Shown piece after piece: positions 8,011-16,378 of a stretch of DNA of 59,473 nt. Source of the DNA: JAJZCD01 sp964570005. Lineage in GTDB: Bacteria > Patescibacteriota > Saccharimonadia > Saccharimonadales > UBA4665. A program made the position numbers and the translations under genes. The stretch lies in the NCBI GenBank assembly GCA_964570005.1, contig CAZMWE010000002.1, positions 1-59,473 of the forward strand, in the 5' to 3' direction. The first letter of the stretch is position 1; each line of letters starts with the position of its first letter. Under the pieces are notes generated by a model. That model had not been told where the DNA came from. It saw only the letters and a program-made list of their open reading frames with translations, and ran no database searches.

Positions 8011-8047
8011 AAATAATATATCCACCATCGGGCGGATATATTATTTT
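8010..8047 (+). terminator. Intrinsic terminator after tRNA-Ala
   Basis: A 14-bp perfect stem (AAAATAATATATCC with GGATATATTATTTT) starts at the terminal A of CCA. It has a 10-base loop and a T-rich 3' arm. Confidence 0.8.
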
Positions 8048-8177
8048 GGCTAGAGGGTGGATGGCTATGCAAACATTTGCTACCTTGGCGGTTAGCCAGA
8101 ATATATACCGAACCCGAGGTGTTCTTACACTAAGAGAAAAAATGCGCGCCGGCGAGAGGTAATAGTCCGCTGTAACT

Positions 8178-9101
8178 TTATCGCAAATCTTTGCCGTAGC
8201 CGGCCAGAAACGCCTCGATACTCATTTCGCCTTTGCCGGCGGGCTTGAGCCGGTCGATCATCAATACGTCTTTGCTACAGTACATGCCCAGATGCTTCTC
8301 ATGTAACCAAGCACTGCCGGGTGTGCCTTCGCCGGTTTCAACATGGGCCTGAGTAATAATCACCGCATGTCCGCCAAGCATGGTGCGGCTTTTGGGCCAT
8401 TCAATGAAGGCGCGGATTTCGCGCTCCAATTGTGCGGCCGGCTTATTCCAATCAAGTATGCCGTCTTCCTTGGTGAGCTTGCGTGAATAGGTCGGTTTGG
8501 CACTGTAGTCAACGGTTGCGGCCACTTGCGCTTGCGAAGTCCCTTTAAGCTTACCGGCAACGTATTTTGGCAGTACGTCTTCGATGAGGGCGGCACTTAA
8601 GGCGATGAGCGCATCTGTCAGCTCAGGCGTTGTTATATTCGGCTGTAGGTCCGTTTCGCCTATGGCCAGTAGCGGCCCCTCGTCCATGGCAGCCACCAGA
8701 AGCATCAGGCTGACACCGGTCTTGTCCTGTCCGCTTAAAATCGCGAATGTAATAGGGTCTGCTCCGCGCCACTGCGGCAGCAGAGAAAAGTGGCTGTTGA
8801 CGATGCCGAGCGGAAAAGTGTCTATGACGCTCTGTTCCACGATGATGCCGAAATCTATCAGCACAGCCAGCCTGCTCTTAAAGCGCCCTGGCACAATGCC
8901 AGTAGAAACTGTCTGCCTATTCGTGACCTCGACCACGGGTAGCTCCAATTTGGCTGCCATGTCCTGCACGGGTATATCGCCGTGGTGATGCGCTGCCCGC
9001 GGTTTAGTGACTACGGCTTCAATGGTAAAACTTTGGGCTAGCAATTCCAGCGACGCGGCTGCTACCGGCCCTGTGCCAAAAAAAACGATTGGCTCATCCA
9101 T
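8178..9101 (-). CDS. fmt: Methionyl-tRNA formyltransferase
   Basis: The 307-residue enzyme formylates Met-tRNAfMet using 10-formyl-tetrahydrofolate. It shows the N-terminal formyltransferase fold with the SHFSLLPQWRGADPITFAIL active-site block, including the Asn/His/Asp region (VNSHFSLLP...), and a C-terminal OB-like domain. The ATG at 9101 overlaps the def stop codon as TGATG, implying translational coupling. An in-frame upstream Met at 9113 would lie inside def. The def-fmt order is the classical operon. Confidence 0.93.
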   Translation of the reverse strand: MDEPIVFFGTGPVAAASLELLAQSFTIEAVVTKPRAAHHHGDIPVQDMAAKLELPVVEVTNRQTVSTGIVPGRFKSRLAVLIDFGIIVEQSVIDTFPLGIVNSHFSLLPQWRGADPITFAILSGQDKTGVSLMLLVAAMDEGPLLAIGETDLQPNITTPELTDALIALSAALIEDVLPKYVAGKLKGTSQAQVAATVDYSAKPTYSRKLTKEDGILDWNKPAAQLEREIRAFIEWPKSRTMLGGHAVIITQAHVETGEGTPGSAWLHEKHLGMYCSKDVLMIDRLKPAGKGEMSIEAFLAGYGKDLR

Positions 9102-9676
9102 CACTCGCTCCACAGGGTTTTGTTGTTTTTGATGGCTGTATCGTAATCGAGTTGCTGCAGGTTACCGTCGGCATCCAGCGCGTAAAACGCGTCCGTGGAG
9201 TCTTTGATATGGTCGATAAACATTCTACCGTTAGTGTGGTCAATCTCGTGCTGAAGGACACGAGCTAGGAACCCCTCCGCATTAAAGCGAACTGCTTTGC
9301 CGGCCCGATTCAGCGCTTTGATTCGCACTTTGCTATAGCGTGGCACAAGGCCGTACAAATCTTTAACGCTTAGGCAGCCCTCATAATCCTCAAGCAATTC
9401 GCCTTCGTATTTGGTGATGACCGGATTGATGAGTGCATGAAACATAGTGTCTTCTTTGTTGTCGAAATCGTTGCGTACGACGATAACACGCAAGTCCACG
9501 TCAATCTGGATGGCGGCCAGGGCAACACTTACTTCGTGTTCACGACTGGCCTCCCACTCAAGCGCAATGTCTTCCATGTGCCGGATGAGTTCTTTGATGC
9601 TTTCGTCGACAATACCGACTTTTTTGGAAGATTGGCGCAGGTGTGGATTGGGCAGGCTGATGAGTGTATTTTGCAT
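9101..9676 (-). CDS. def: Peptide deformylase
   Basis: The 191-residue enzyme removes the N-formyl group from nascent proteins. The three motifs are present as VALAAIQI (motif I, variant of GxGLAAxQ), EGCLS (metal-ligand Cys) and HEIDH in LQHEIDHTNGRMFIDH. Motif I lacks the usual GxG glycines. I chose the ATG at 9676 because TATAAT on the minus strand (9689-9684) sits 7 bases upstream. Earlier in-frame Met codons fall in or before that -10 box. This predicts a leaderless mRNA. It is the first gene of def-fmt. Confidence 0.93.
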   Translation of the reverse strand: MQNTLISLPNPHLRQSSKKVGIVDESIKELIRHMEDIALEWEASREHEVSVALAAIQIDVDLRVIVVRNDFDNKEDTMFHALINPVITKYEGELLEDYEGCLSVKDLYGLVPRYSKVRIKALNRAGKAVRFNAEGFLARVLQHEIDHTNGRMFIDHIKDSTDAFYALDADGNLQQLDYDTAIKNNKTLWSE

Positions 9677-9702
9677 TACTGCCATTATATCAGAGGTGGT
9701 GG

Positions 9703-9829
9703 GCGAATCGTATGCCTGTTTGCAGAGAATGTGGAATCGGTTTCTAGGCTGATTCAAGCGGAACGCGCCATTTGAATTACCAGCGGTGATTCAAGCATAG
9801 TGTACTCTGCAAACAGGCATACGATTCGC
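9703..9829. repeat. Long-armed inverted repeat between priA and def
   Basis: Two perfectly complementary 25-bp arms (9703-9727 and 9805-9829) enclose 77 bp. One arm reads GCGAATCGTATGCC... and the other ends ...GGCATACGATTCGC. The arm nearest def overlaps its -35 region. There is no T run as in a classic terminator. A 10-bp direct repeat TGATTCAAGC occurs in the loop. Confidence 0.85.
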
Positions 9830-9894
9830 TGGCTGATGCTTAACACAAACTGCAATGATGAGGCTCGACTGGTCCTCTCGGCTGAAGGCGGAAA

Positions 9895-11835
9895 TCAAAG
9901 CAGGTTGATGGGGTCGATGTCATAACTCCAGCCAGAGGGCAGGGTGTGTATGATGTCTATGAGTACGCTCCGGCCGGAAGATTTTATCAGCAACTGCCAG
10001 CAGTACCGCCCGCGTTCGCGCGGATGGAACGACGGTGCGGGACCATCGACGGTGATGCCCGGATACTGTGCAGCCAGCGTTCCGGCTAGTACCCCAGCAG
10101 CTTTCTCGGCAGACTTGCTTGTGGCCCGCAGCACGCGCAGCTTTAGCAAATGAACGTATGGCGGAAACTTGTAGGTTTTGCGCTCATGCAACTCTGCCTT
10201 ATAAAACTCCTGCCAGCGGCGATGCATGGCCGACTGCAGTGTAACGTTTTCGGGGTCGTAAGTTTGGACGACCACAGTGCCTGCCCGGTGGCCGCGCCCG
10301 ACGCGCCCGATGACTTGTGCGAGCAGTTGGTAGGTGCGTTCGGCTGCCGTATAGTCGGGAATGAGTAGGGAAGAGTCGGCATTTACGACGCCAACGACGG
10401 AAAGCTTGGGCAGGTCCAGGCCTTTGCTAACCATTTGTGTACCGACGATGATGTCGGCACTACCGGCGGCCAAATTGGGTATATGCTGCTCCAGCCGATC
10501 AGCCTTTTTGACATCAGTGTCAAAGCGCTGGATACGGGCAGCGGGAAACTGTCTGGAAAGAGCTTCCACCACTGATTTAGTACCCGCACTCTTGAACAAA
10601 ATCTGTGCGCAATTACACACAGGACAGGTTGTCGGAAGTTTGCTTAGGAAGCCACAAACATGGCAGCGTAGCTCGTGCGAATCACCGTGATAGGTAAGCG
10701 CTAAATCACAATTTGGACAAAGCGACTGCCAACCGCAATTGCTACAAAGCACCACGTTGGCAGTACCGCGGCGGTTCAAAAATACCAGCGACTGTTCGCC
10801 GCGTTGCATGGCCACGGCAATGTGTGTAAGCAGCGTGTTGCTGAGTAGCGGGCTGCGGCTGAAAAGCTCGTGCTTACGCATATCTATAGTCTCGAACGTG
10901 ACTACCATATCAGTCGGCTGGGCGAGCTCATACATGGTGACGATCGGTCGACCTTTGGCTTCCGCCAGATAATAATCCTCAATTGCGGGCGTGGCTGATC
11001 CAAGCACTAACGTGGCACTATGCAAACTGGCTAATTTGGCCGCGACACGGCCTGTCTGATAGTGCGGCGCTGATTCGTTTTTGTAGGCTCCGTCGTGTGC
11101 CTCATCCAACACGATGAGTCCCAAAGAGCGTAGTGGCGAAAACAATGCGGAGCGCGGGCCGATGACAATGCTTGGCTGCTCGCGTGCGAGCAGCTCGTAA
11201 TAAATATCACGCCGCTCAGTGGCCGTGAGCCGCGAATGCAGCACATACACAGCATCGCCAAAAATGCGCCGGAATGTTCCGGTCAGCTGTGCGGTCAGGC
11301 CAATTTCGGGCGTGAGCACCAGAGCCGATTTACCGGTGGCCAAAGCGCGTGCGGCCAGCTCGATATACACGCGCGATTTACCGCTGCCGGTTATGCCGTG
11401 CAGCAGGAACGTGCCTGGCCCGGTAATAGCTTGCACGGCGTTTTGTTGGTCCGGGCTGAGCGGTGGAAAATCTGCTATGTTAACAGATGATTGCGTCGGT
11501 GCTATCACAGTAGCTTCTATTTTTTTTGGAAGTACTTCGGTTGGTGGTACGAACAGCCGCACGACCGCGCCGAGCGGCGCTGGGTAATATGCGTACAACC
11601 AGCGCAAAAGTTCGAGCTGTGCAGCAGTTAGCGGCGGGAACGGTGCAATCGCCGCCACTGGCTTGACTGCAAAATCAGGCTTTTTGACGGCCTGCACCAC
11701 AATACCTAGAACCGGCCGTGCGCGCAAACTAACCTTGACGAGCGCACCAACATGCAACGCCGTCTCACTGGAATAGGTGAGCGCTTCGTTGCCGTGGTAG
11801 GCCTGCGTCGCCACCAACACCTTGTAGTAGTACAT
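9895..11835 (-). CDS. priA: Primosomal protein N' (replication restart helicase PriA)
   Basis: The 646-residue superfamily 2 helicase restarts stalled replication forks. It contains the N-terminal DNA-binding domain, Walker A GITGSGKS (147-154), DEAH (244-247), and a zinc-binding region with eight cysteines in pairs (CSNC, CPNC, CHVC, CPVC). The C-terminal helicase lobe has VGTQMVSKGLDLPKL and QVIGRVGRGHR. It is shorter than E. coli PriA (732). The ATG at 11835 lies 6 bases after TATACT with no Shine-Dalgarno sequence, a leaderless pattern. Confidence 0.94.
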   Translation of the reverse strand: MYYYKVLVATQAYHGNEALTYSSETALHVGALVKVSLRARPVLGIVVQAVKKPDFAVKPVAAIAPFPPLTAAQLELLRWLYAYYPAPLGAVVRLFVPPTEVLPKKIEATVIAPTQSSVNIADFPPLSPDQQNAVQAITGPGTFLLHGITGSGKSRVYIELAARALATGKSALVLTPEIGLTAQLTGTFRRIFGDAVYVLHSRLTATERRDIYYELLAREQPSIVIGPRSALFSPLRSLGLIVLDEAHDGAYKNESAPHYQTGRVAAKLASLHSATLVLGSATPAIEDYYLAEAKGRPIVTMYELAQPTDMVVTFETIDMRKHELFSRSPLLSNTLLTHIAVAMQRGEQSLVFLNRRGTANVVLCSNCGWQSLCPNCDLALTYHGDSHELRCHVCGFLSKLPTTCPVCNCAQILFKSAGTKSVVEALSRQFPAARIQRFDTDVKKADRLEQHIPNLAAGSADIIVGTQMVSKGLDLPKLSVVGVVNADSSLLIPDYTAAERTYQLLAQVIGRVGRGHRAGTVVVQTYDPENVTLQSAMHRRWQEFYKAELHERKTYKFPPYVHLLKLRVLRATSKSAEKAAGVLAGTLAAQYPGITVDGPAPSFHPRERGRYCWQLLIKSSGRSVLIDIIHTLPSGWSYDIDPINLL

Positions 11836-12239
11836 GCCTTAAGTATATAGGTAGATGTTAGCCAGCCCGGCACGTTCCGGTTCAAGGGGGTCCGCGTGCG
11901 CGAAGCTGCCCATCAAGCCTAAGGTCTCGCTAGTCGACTTTCCGACCTCACTTTGGGTGATCTTTGCGGTCTTATGTAATCAGCGTCCTTACCGCGATAC
12001 GGTACAGGCAACCATTAATATCATTCAGCTGCGAATCTATCTACATAGCTTAAATTGCGCCCTAACTTGATACCTCGAATCCGTTTGCTATAGTCATCAA
12101 TTTTTATATCACAGGGTTCCCTCTCAAGAAATCTGTTGAAATCGTATTCAGGGCAGGCTATACTAGAAAGCACGTTGTCGGAAAGACAATAAGTGGAATA
12201 CAACTTTGAGAGTATCGGGGTTATACAGGTTTTCAGCAT
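11836..12239. other. Intergenic region without a recognised gene
   Basis: About 400 bp separate priA from the plus-strand HTH gene. The only ORF, a 72-codon minus-strand frame at 12021-12239, has no recognisable motif or upstream signal. A GC-rich stretch with small hairpins lies at 11860-11960. I do not recognise an RNA gene in it. Confidence 0.5.
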
Positions 12240-12527
12240 ATGTTAGATGTTTTTATCACCTCACGAGTCCGCCGCAAGATTATCGTAATCTATGCGAAAT
12301 ATCCTGACTTCAAGACGCACGTTCGGGGTCTCGCTAAACTTATCAAGGAAGATGCGGGGAACATCCAGCGCGAGCTCAAGCGGCTGGAGAAGGCTGGCTT
12401 TTTGATCAGCGAAAAGCAGGGCAACACCAAAATGTATCACACCAACAAACAGTTCATTATCTTTAAAGAGCTCCAGAGTATCGTACTCAAAAGCCAGCGC
12501 ACCCAAACCAAGCGCCACGTTTCTTAG
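12240..12527 (+). CDS. Small winged-helix transcriptional regulator
   Basis: The 95-residue protein is almost entirely one winged helix-turn-helix domain. A YAKYPDFKTHVRGLAKLIKE stretch is followed by a recognition helix and wing (GNIQRELKRLEKAGFLISEKQGNTKMY), similar to ArsR/MarR-like domains. No ligand-binding or dimerisation extension is evident. TATACA lies at 12222-12227, 12 bases before the ATG, and no Shine-Dalgarno sequence is seen. A long inverted repeat follows the gene. The target is unknown; the gene could be autoregulated. Confidence 0.75.
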   Translation: MLDVFITSRVRRKIIVIYAKYPDFKTHVRGLAKLIKEDAGNIQRELKRLEKAGFLISEKQGNTKMYHTNKQFIIFKELQSIVLKSQRTQTKRHVS

Positions 12528-12535
12528 CAAGTTTC

Positions 12536-12672
12536 AAACCCACGCAGGTTTCAGGTACTGCTCATGCGCTGACGGTATGCTGTCTAAGCTGCAATATTTA
12601 AAAATTATCGCACCTACACAGTACACCGGTCCGGCCGTACTTCTGTTGAGTACCTGAAACCTGCGTGGGTTT
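12536..12672. repeat. Long-armed inverted repeat between the HTH gene and rpsU
   Basis: Perfect 24-bp arms at 12536-12559 and 12649-12672 (AAACCCACGCAGG... and ...CCTGCGTGGGTTT) flank an 89-bp loop. The distal arm runs into TTTTCTC on the plus strand, so it could terminate the upstream transcript despite the very large loop. Confidence 0.85.
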
Positions 12673-12727
12673 TCTCTATCTCAGTGGCTTGCCCTAAACT
12701 CAAACACACGTTTTGCTATCTGTACGC

Positions 12728-12756
12728 TTGCGCGATCGCCCCTGTTACGGTATACT
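12728..12756 (+). promoter_or_regulatory. Promoter of rpsU (predicts leaderless mRNA)
   Basis: TTGCGC (12728-12733), 17 bp, TATACT (12751-12756). The ATG at 12764 is 7 bases after the -10, at the expected transcription start. Confidence 0.7.
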
Positions 12757-12763
12757 GGCACAC

Positions 12764-12979
12764 ATGATAGAAGTAACCCGTAAAGACAGCAAAGAGTCAG
12801 CCGAAAATTTGGTCCGCCGCTTTAATCGCCGCGTACAGCAAAGTGGCCTGATCATTGCCGTTAAACAAGGACAGTATTTCGAAAAGCCCATAAGTAAGCG
12901 TGACCGCCGCCAGAAGGCGATTATCCGCAGCCAGCGTAAGGCTCTTAAGCTCAAGAAAATTAAGCTCGGCCAGAGATAA
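12764..12979 (+). CDS. rpsU: 30S ribosomal protein S21
   Basis: The 71-residue, strongly basic protein begins MIEVTRKDSKESAENLVRRF and ends with the Arg/Lys-rich helix of S21 (RDRRQKAIIRSQRKALKLKK). S21 sits near the anti-Shine-Dalgarno end of 16S rRNA and aids initiation. Upstream in-frame starts were rejected because they would lie within the promoter. yqeY follows after 5 bp, a conserved pairing in many bacteria. Confidence 0.92.
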   Translation: MIEVTRKDSKESAENLVRRFNRRVQQSGLIIAVKQGQYFEKPISKRDRRQKAIIRSQRKALKLKKIKLGQR

Positions 12980-12984
12980 GCGCA

Positions 12985-13446
12985 GTGGCCATACGTCAAC
13001 AAATTGACGACGACCTGAAAGCCGCCTTACTGGCACGTGATTCGGTTCGCGTCGATACTCTGCGCGGGTTGAAGAGTGTCATTTTGTACGCTGATGTGGC
13101 AGCTAAAAAGCGCGAGACAGGCGGTATCCCCGATGACGAAGTATTGGGATTGCTAACTAAAGAGGTTAAAAAGCGCCAGGAGAGCGCTGACTTGTATGTG
13201 CAAGGTGGCTCCCAGGAACGCGCCGACAAGGAGCTGCTGGAGAAGAAAATTATCGAAAGCTATCTGCCGGAGCAAATGAATGATGAAGATCTGGCCCGGT
13301 TGATTGATGAGGTTATAAAAGAGCAGGGTGCTGCGGACGTGCAGGCAATGGGCAAAGTAATCGGTGCAGTCAAAGCTAAGGTGGGCAGCCTGGCCGATGG
13401 TGCACGCATAGCGCAAATGACAGGACGACGGTTGAAAGGTAACTAG
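12985..13446 (+). CDS. yqeY: GatB/YqeY domain protein
   Basis: The 153-residue protein matches the free-standing YqeY family: an N-terminal helical domain (QQIDDDLKAALLARDSVRVD, TLRGLKSVI) and a C-terminal tail domain like that of GatB (MGKVIGAVKAKVGSLADGAR). The GatB tail helps tRNA amidotransferase bind tRNA. The role of free YqeY is not settled. The start is GTG at 12985, 5 bp after the rpsU stop, implying co-transcription. adk follows after 6 bp. Confidence 0.9.
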   Translation: MAIRQQIDDDLKAALLARDSVRVDTLRGLKSVILYADVAAKKRETGGIPDDEVLGLLTKEVKKRQESADLYVQGGSQERADKELLEKKIIESYLPEQMNDEDLARLIDEVIKEQGAADVQAMGKVIGAVKAKVGSLADGARIAQMTGRRLKGN

Positions 13447-13452
13447 CCTAGG

Positions 13453-14001
13453 ATGATTCTATTTTTTGGTCCGCCGGGTTCCGGCAAAAGCGTGCAGGGT
13501 GAATTGCTCGTTAAGCGCAACGGCTGGTATTGGTTGTCCACGGGCGAGCTCTTCCGCCAATCCGAAGATTGGGAGGTGTTGCACCGCTTGGCAACTGGCG
13601 AACTGATTGACGATGAGCTGACTAATAAGGTTTTGGACGAGGCGGTACGGGCAGTGAAAGGCACCGGGCCGATCGTGGTAGATGGTTATCCGCGTAACCT
13701 GCAGCAGGTCAAATGGCTGGAAGGCTATCTGCCGAAAGTGGGGCGTAAAATTGAATGCGTCCTGGTGTTTGAAGTACCACGCGAGGAGCTAGTCGCACGT
13801 CTTTCGGGGCGCGGCAGGGTCGAAGATACGGAGGCAGTTATCAACCGCCGGCTAGATATTTATGAAGATAAGACCCGGCCCGTGATTGACTACTATCGCA
13901 TGACCGACGTGCCGGTCCTGACGGTTGACGGCATGGGCCCGATTGCCGAAGTGCACGAACGTATCTACACGGCGGTGGAAGCATGTCTGCGAGCGCGGTA
14001 A
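13453..14001 (+). CDS. adk: Adenylate kinase family nucleoside monophosphate kinase
   Basis: The 182-residue P-loop kinase has GPPGSGKSVQGELL near the N-terminus, the NMP-binding LSTGELFRQ, the VDGYPRN motif, and a short LID (GRGRVEDTEAVINRRLDIYE) without zinc cysteines. It would interconvert ATP, AMP and ADP. The protein is shorter than typical Adk (~215) because of the reduced LID. It overlaps map by 19 bases and follows yqeY closely. An adk-map pair is also typical of ribosomal-protein operons. Confidence 0.88.
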   Translation: MILFFGPPGSGKSVQGELLVKRNGWYWLSTGELFRQSEDWEVLHRLATGELIDDELTNKVLDEAVRAVKGTGPIVVDGYPRNLQQVKWLEGYLPKVGRKIECVLVFEVPREELVARLSGRGRVEDTEAVINRRLDIYEDKTRPVIDYYRMTDVPVLTVDGMGPIAEVHERIYTAVEACLRAR

Positions 14002-14762
14002 AAACAGACACGGAGCTGGCGGCAATGAGAGAGAGCGGGAAGATTCTGGCTCTAGTGTTGCTAAAGATACAACATACTGTAACGGCCGGCGCGACACCCA
14101 AAGACATGTCGACGTTGGCGGCCAGAGAGCTGGAACGGCTCGGCGGCAAGCAGGTGTTTCGGGGTCAGGACGGTGGCCCGGGCGCGCCGCCGTATCCGGA
14201 TATTATCTGTATATCCACTAACAATGAAGTGCAACATAGCATCCCGAACGACCGTCCGTTTCGTGATGGCGACATCGTAAATTTTGATTTTGGTGTGAAG
14301 TATCGGGGCATGATTACCGACGCGGGTATTACCGTGAGTATCGGCGGCCCGGAAAAAACCGACAAGGCCGGCCGGTGGCTGCTGGAAGGCACGGAACGAG
14401 CACTCCAGGCCGGTATCGACGCAGTGCATGACGGTGTGCGGGTGGGCGACATTTCGGCGACTATCGAAAAGGTGCTGCGCCAGTATGACCTGGGCATTGT
14501 GCGCGAGTTGGTGGGGCACGGCGTGGGGCGTGAACTGCACGAAGATCCGGAGATCCCGAATTACGGTCATGCTGGAACCGGCCCCGTACTAAGAGCTGGC
14601 CAAACCATTGCCATCGAACCCATCACGACGCTTGGTAGTCCGCGGATTTTTCAGGCGCACGACGGCTGGACGCTGCTGACGGTCGACGGTTCCCGATCAG
14701 CACAATTCGAACACACGGTGCTGGTTACCAAAGATGGGTGCGAAATCCTGACACAGGCATAG
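13983..14762 (+). CDS. map: Methionine aminopeptidase, type I
   Basis: The 259-residue metalloprotease removes N-terminal Met after deformylation. The pita-bread fold ligands are all visible: Asp in VNFDFGVKY and ITDAG, His in VGHGVG, Glu in AIEPIT, and Glu in AQFEHTVLV. The substrate-contact His is in NNEVQHSIP. The start at 13983 overlaps adk by 19 bases, suggesting coupling. Together with def and fmt this window encodes the N-terminal Met processing path. Confidence 0.94.
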   Translation: MSASAVKTDTELAAMRESGKILALVLLKIQHTVTAGATPKDMSTLAARELERLGGKQVFRGQDGGPGAPPYPDIICISTNNEVQHSIPNDRPFRDGDIVNFDFGVKYRGMITDAGITVSIGGPEKTDKAGRWLLEGTERALQAGIDAVHDGVRVGDISATIEKVLRQYDLGIVRELVGHGVGRELHEDPEIPNYGHAGTGPVLRAGQTIAIEPITTLGSPRIFQAHDGWTLLTVDGSRSAQFEHTVLVTKDGCEILTQA

Positions 14763-14774
14763 ACCTGCGTGCGT

Positions 14775-14858
14775 GGCAACACGATACGATACTGCAATTG
14801 CAGCTCAGGCATCACACTGTACGCGGGTGAGCGGTATTCGTAATCGTATCGTGTTGCC
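14775..14858. repeat. Inverted repeat between map and ftsA
   Basis: Perfect 16-bp arms GGCAACACGATACGAT (14775-14790) and ATCGTATCGTGTTGCC (14843-14858) enclose 52 bp. Inside is a second perfect palindrome, CTGCAATTGCAG (14792-14803). There is no terminal T run. Confidence 0.85.
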
Positions 14859-14940
14859 GATCCATCTCAAATATTCTTGCATACTCATCAAAACAGGTAC
14901 GCTTATGTTTTTATCGGCGCGCTCGTAGTATACTGCGTGC

Positions 14941-16179
14941 ATGCGCGACAATACTGCCGCCCCTACTTTTATAGGCCTTGATGTTGGAACCTCGGCTGTC
15001 CGTTGTGTGGTCGGTACGCGCGACGCGTCAGACCCTTCGCTTGTCTCGGTTATTGGCCACGGCAGCGCGCCTAATCAAGGGATGCGCAAAGGCGTGGTGA
15101 TGCACATCGACGATGCGGCCGAAGCGATTATCCAGGCAATTACTGAGGCGGAACGCATCAGCGGTGTGCAAATTCATCAGGCGACGGTCAATGTGAACGG
15201 CACACATGTGGCGGGCATTAACAGTCGCGGCGTGATTGCTATCAGCAGTGGAGACCGCGAAATTACGGTAGATGACCGCGAGCGTGTGGAAGAAGCAGCC
15301 ACGATTGTAAAGCTGCCGCCGAACCGCGAAATCGTACAGGTATTTGCCAAAAATTACCGGCTGGATGGTCAGGACAACTTGAAAGATCCAGTAGGGATGC
15401 ACGGTGTAAGACTGGAAGTTGATTGTCACATCGTGACGGCGGCCAGCCCCAATGTTCGCAATTTGAACCTGGCGCTTGAAAAGGCGCAGGTGCGGCCGAA
15501 ACATCATACCGTGAGCGCGCTCGCGGCCAGTGAAGCAGTACTTGATCGCAAGCAAAAAGAAGCAGGCACTTGCGTGCTCGATATCGGTGCTGGCACGACA
15601 AACATGAGTGTGATTGAGGACGGGGAAGTGCAGCACGTGGCGGTTTTACCGATGGGTGGCACACATATCACGAACGACCTGGCAATCGGGCTCAAGACCG
15701 ATCTTGAAGTAGCTGAGGCGGTCAAGGTGAAGCATGCGCGTGTTGGCGATGACAGTGACAAACCGGTGCGTGTCGTGGTGGATGACAAAGCATATTTGTT
15801 TTCGGGTGGCGAGGTGAACATGATTGTGGAAGCCCGTGTTGAGGAACTGCTGGAATACGTTGACAAAGAATTGCAGCGCATTCATCGTTCGCGCAAGCTG
15901 CCGGGCGGCGTGGTACTAGTTGGTGGTACGGCGATGTTACCCGGATTGGCTGATTTTACACGCGATAAGCTGCAGCTACCGGCTCGTATCGGCAAAGTAC
16001 GTGGCTTGGCTGGGCTCGTAGATACGGTGGATACGCCGGCATTCGCGGCTGCTGCAGGCCTGATGCTGCTCGACATTCTGCTCACGCCGTATACGAATGA
16101 CCATGCGGCCACACATCAGGTGGTCGGCGGCAGTTTGCAGGCAGCTTTGGGCAAGTTTTTTGGTCACCTAAGGCCTTAA
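14941..16179 (+). CDS. ftsA: Cell division protein FtsA
   Basis: The 412-residue actin-like protein tethers FtsZ to the membrane. It shows the phosphate-1 loop FIGLDVGTSAVRCVVG, the SHS2/1C insertion region after residue ~85, phosphate-2 CVLDIGAGTTNMSVI, and the adenosine motif VVLVGGTAMLPG. The C-terminal SLQAALGKFFGHLRP resembles the membrane-targeting amphipathic helix. TATACT (14929-14934) is 6 bases before the ATG with no Shine-Dalgarno sequence, so leaderless initiation is predicted. Confidence 0.94.
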   Translation: MRDNTAAPTFIGLDVGTSAVRCVVGTRDASDPSLVSVIGHGSAPNQGMRKGVVMHIDDAAEAIIQAITEAERISGVQIHQATVNVNGTHVAGINSRGVIAISSGDREITVDDRERVEEAATIVKLPPNREIVQVFAKNYRLDGQDNLKDPVGMHGVRLEVDCHIVTAASPNVRNLNLALEKAQVRPKHHTVSALAASEAVLDRKQKEAGTCVLDIGAGTTNMSVIEDGEVQHVAVLPMGGTHITNDLAIGLKTDLEVAEAVKVKHARVGDDSDKPVRVVVDDKAYLFSGGEVNMIVEARVEELLEYVDKELQRIHRSRKLPGGVVLVGGTAMLPGLADFTRDKLQLPARIGKVRGLAGLVDTVDTPAFAAAAGLMLLDILLTPYTNDHAATHQVVGGSLQAALGKFFGHLRP

Positions 16180-16300
16180 GGCCTGACATCCTGGCCTACA
16201 ATTTATAATTTAGTGCTCACTCCCAGCGGATTATATCGAATATGGCAGCACGCATTGTTCAGCTGTGACGGTGTGTTATCAAATATGTATACGACCAACC

Positions 16301-16330
16301 TTGAACTCCGGTAGGACCGTACGGTATACT
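16301..16330 (+). promoter_or_regulatory. Promoter of ftsZ
   Basis: TTGAAC (16301-16306), 18 bp, TATACT (16325-16330). It gives ftsZ a leader of about 40 nt with AGAGGT before the ATG. A further TATAAT at 16204-16209 could be a second start. Confidence 0.6.
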
Positions 16331-16378
16331 CGTAGGTAGTAATGGCATCAGCAAGAGTAGAGAGCAAGAGGTAACGCA

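Noticed and set aside
11860..12000. SRP (4.5S) RNA or another housekeeping RNA in the priA upstream gap
   Set aside because: GC-rich hairpins are present, but the diagnostic SRP core (GGTCAGG and GGAAGCAGCC-type loops) could not be found on either strand.
12021..12239. 72-codon minus-strand frame divergent from the HTH gene
   Set aside because: No domain similarity, no Shine-Dalgarno or convincing promoter, and an uneven amino-acid composition; it is probably not coding.
16166..16179. AGGCCTTAAGGCCT palindrome at the ftsA stop as a terminator or operator
   Set aside because: Only 14 bp, no loop or T run, and it overlaps the end of the coding sequence. It may be chance.
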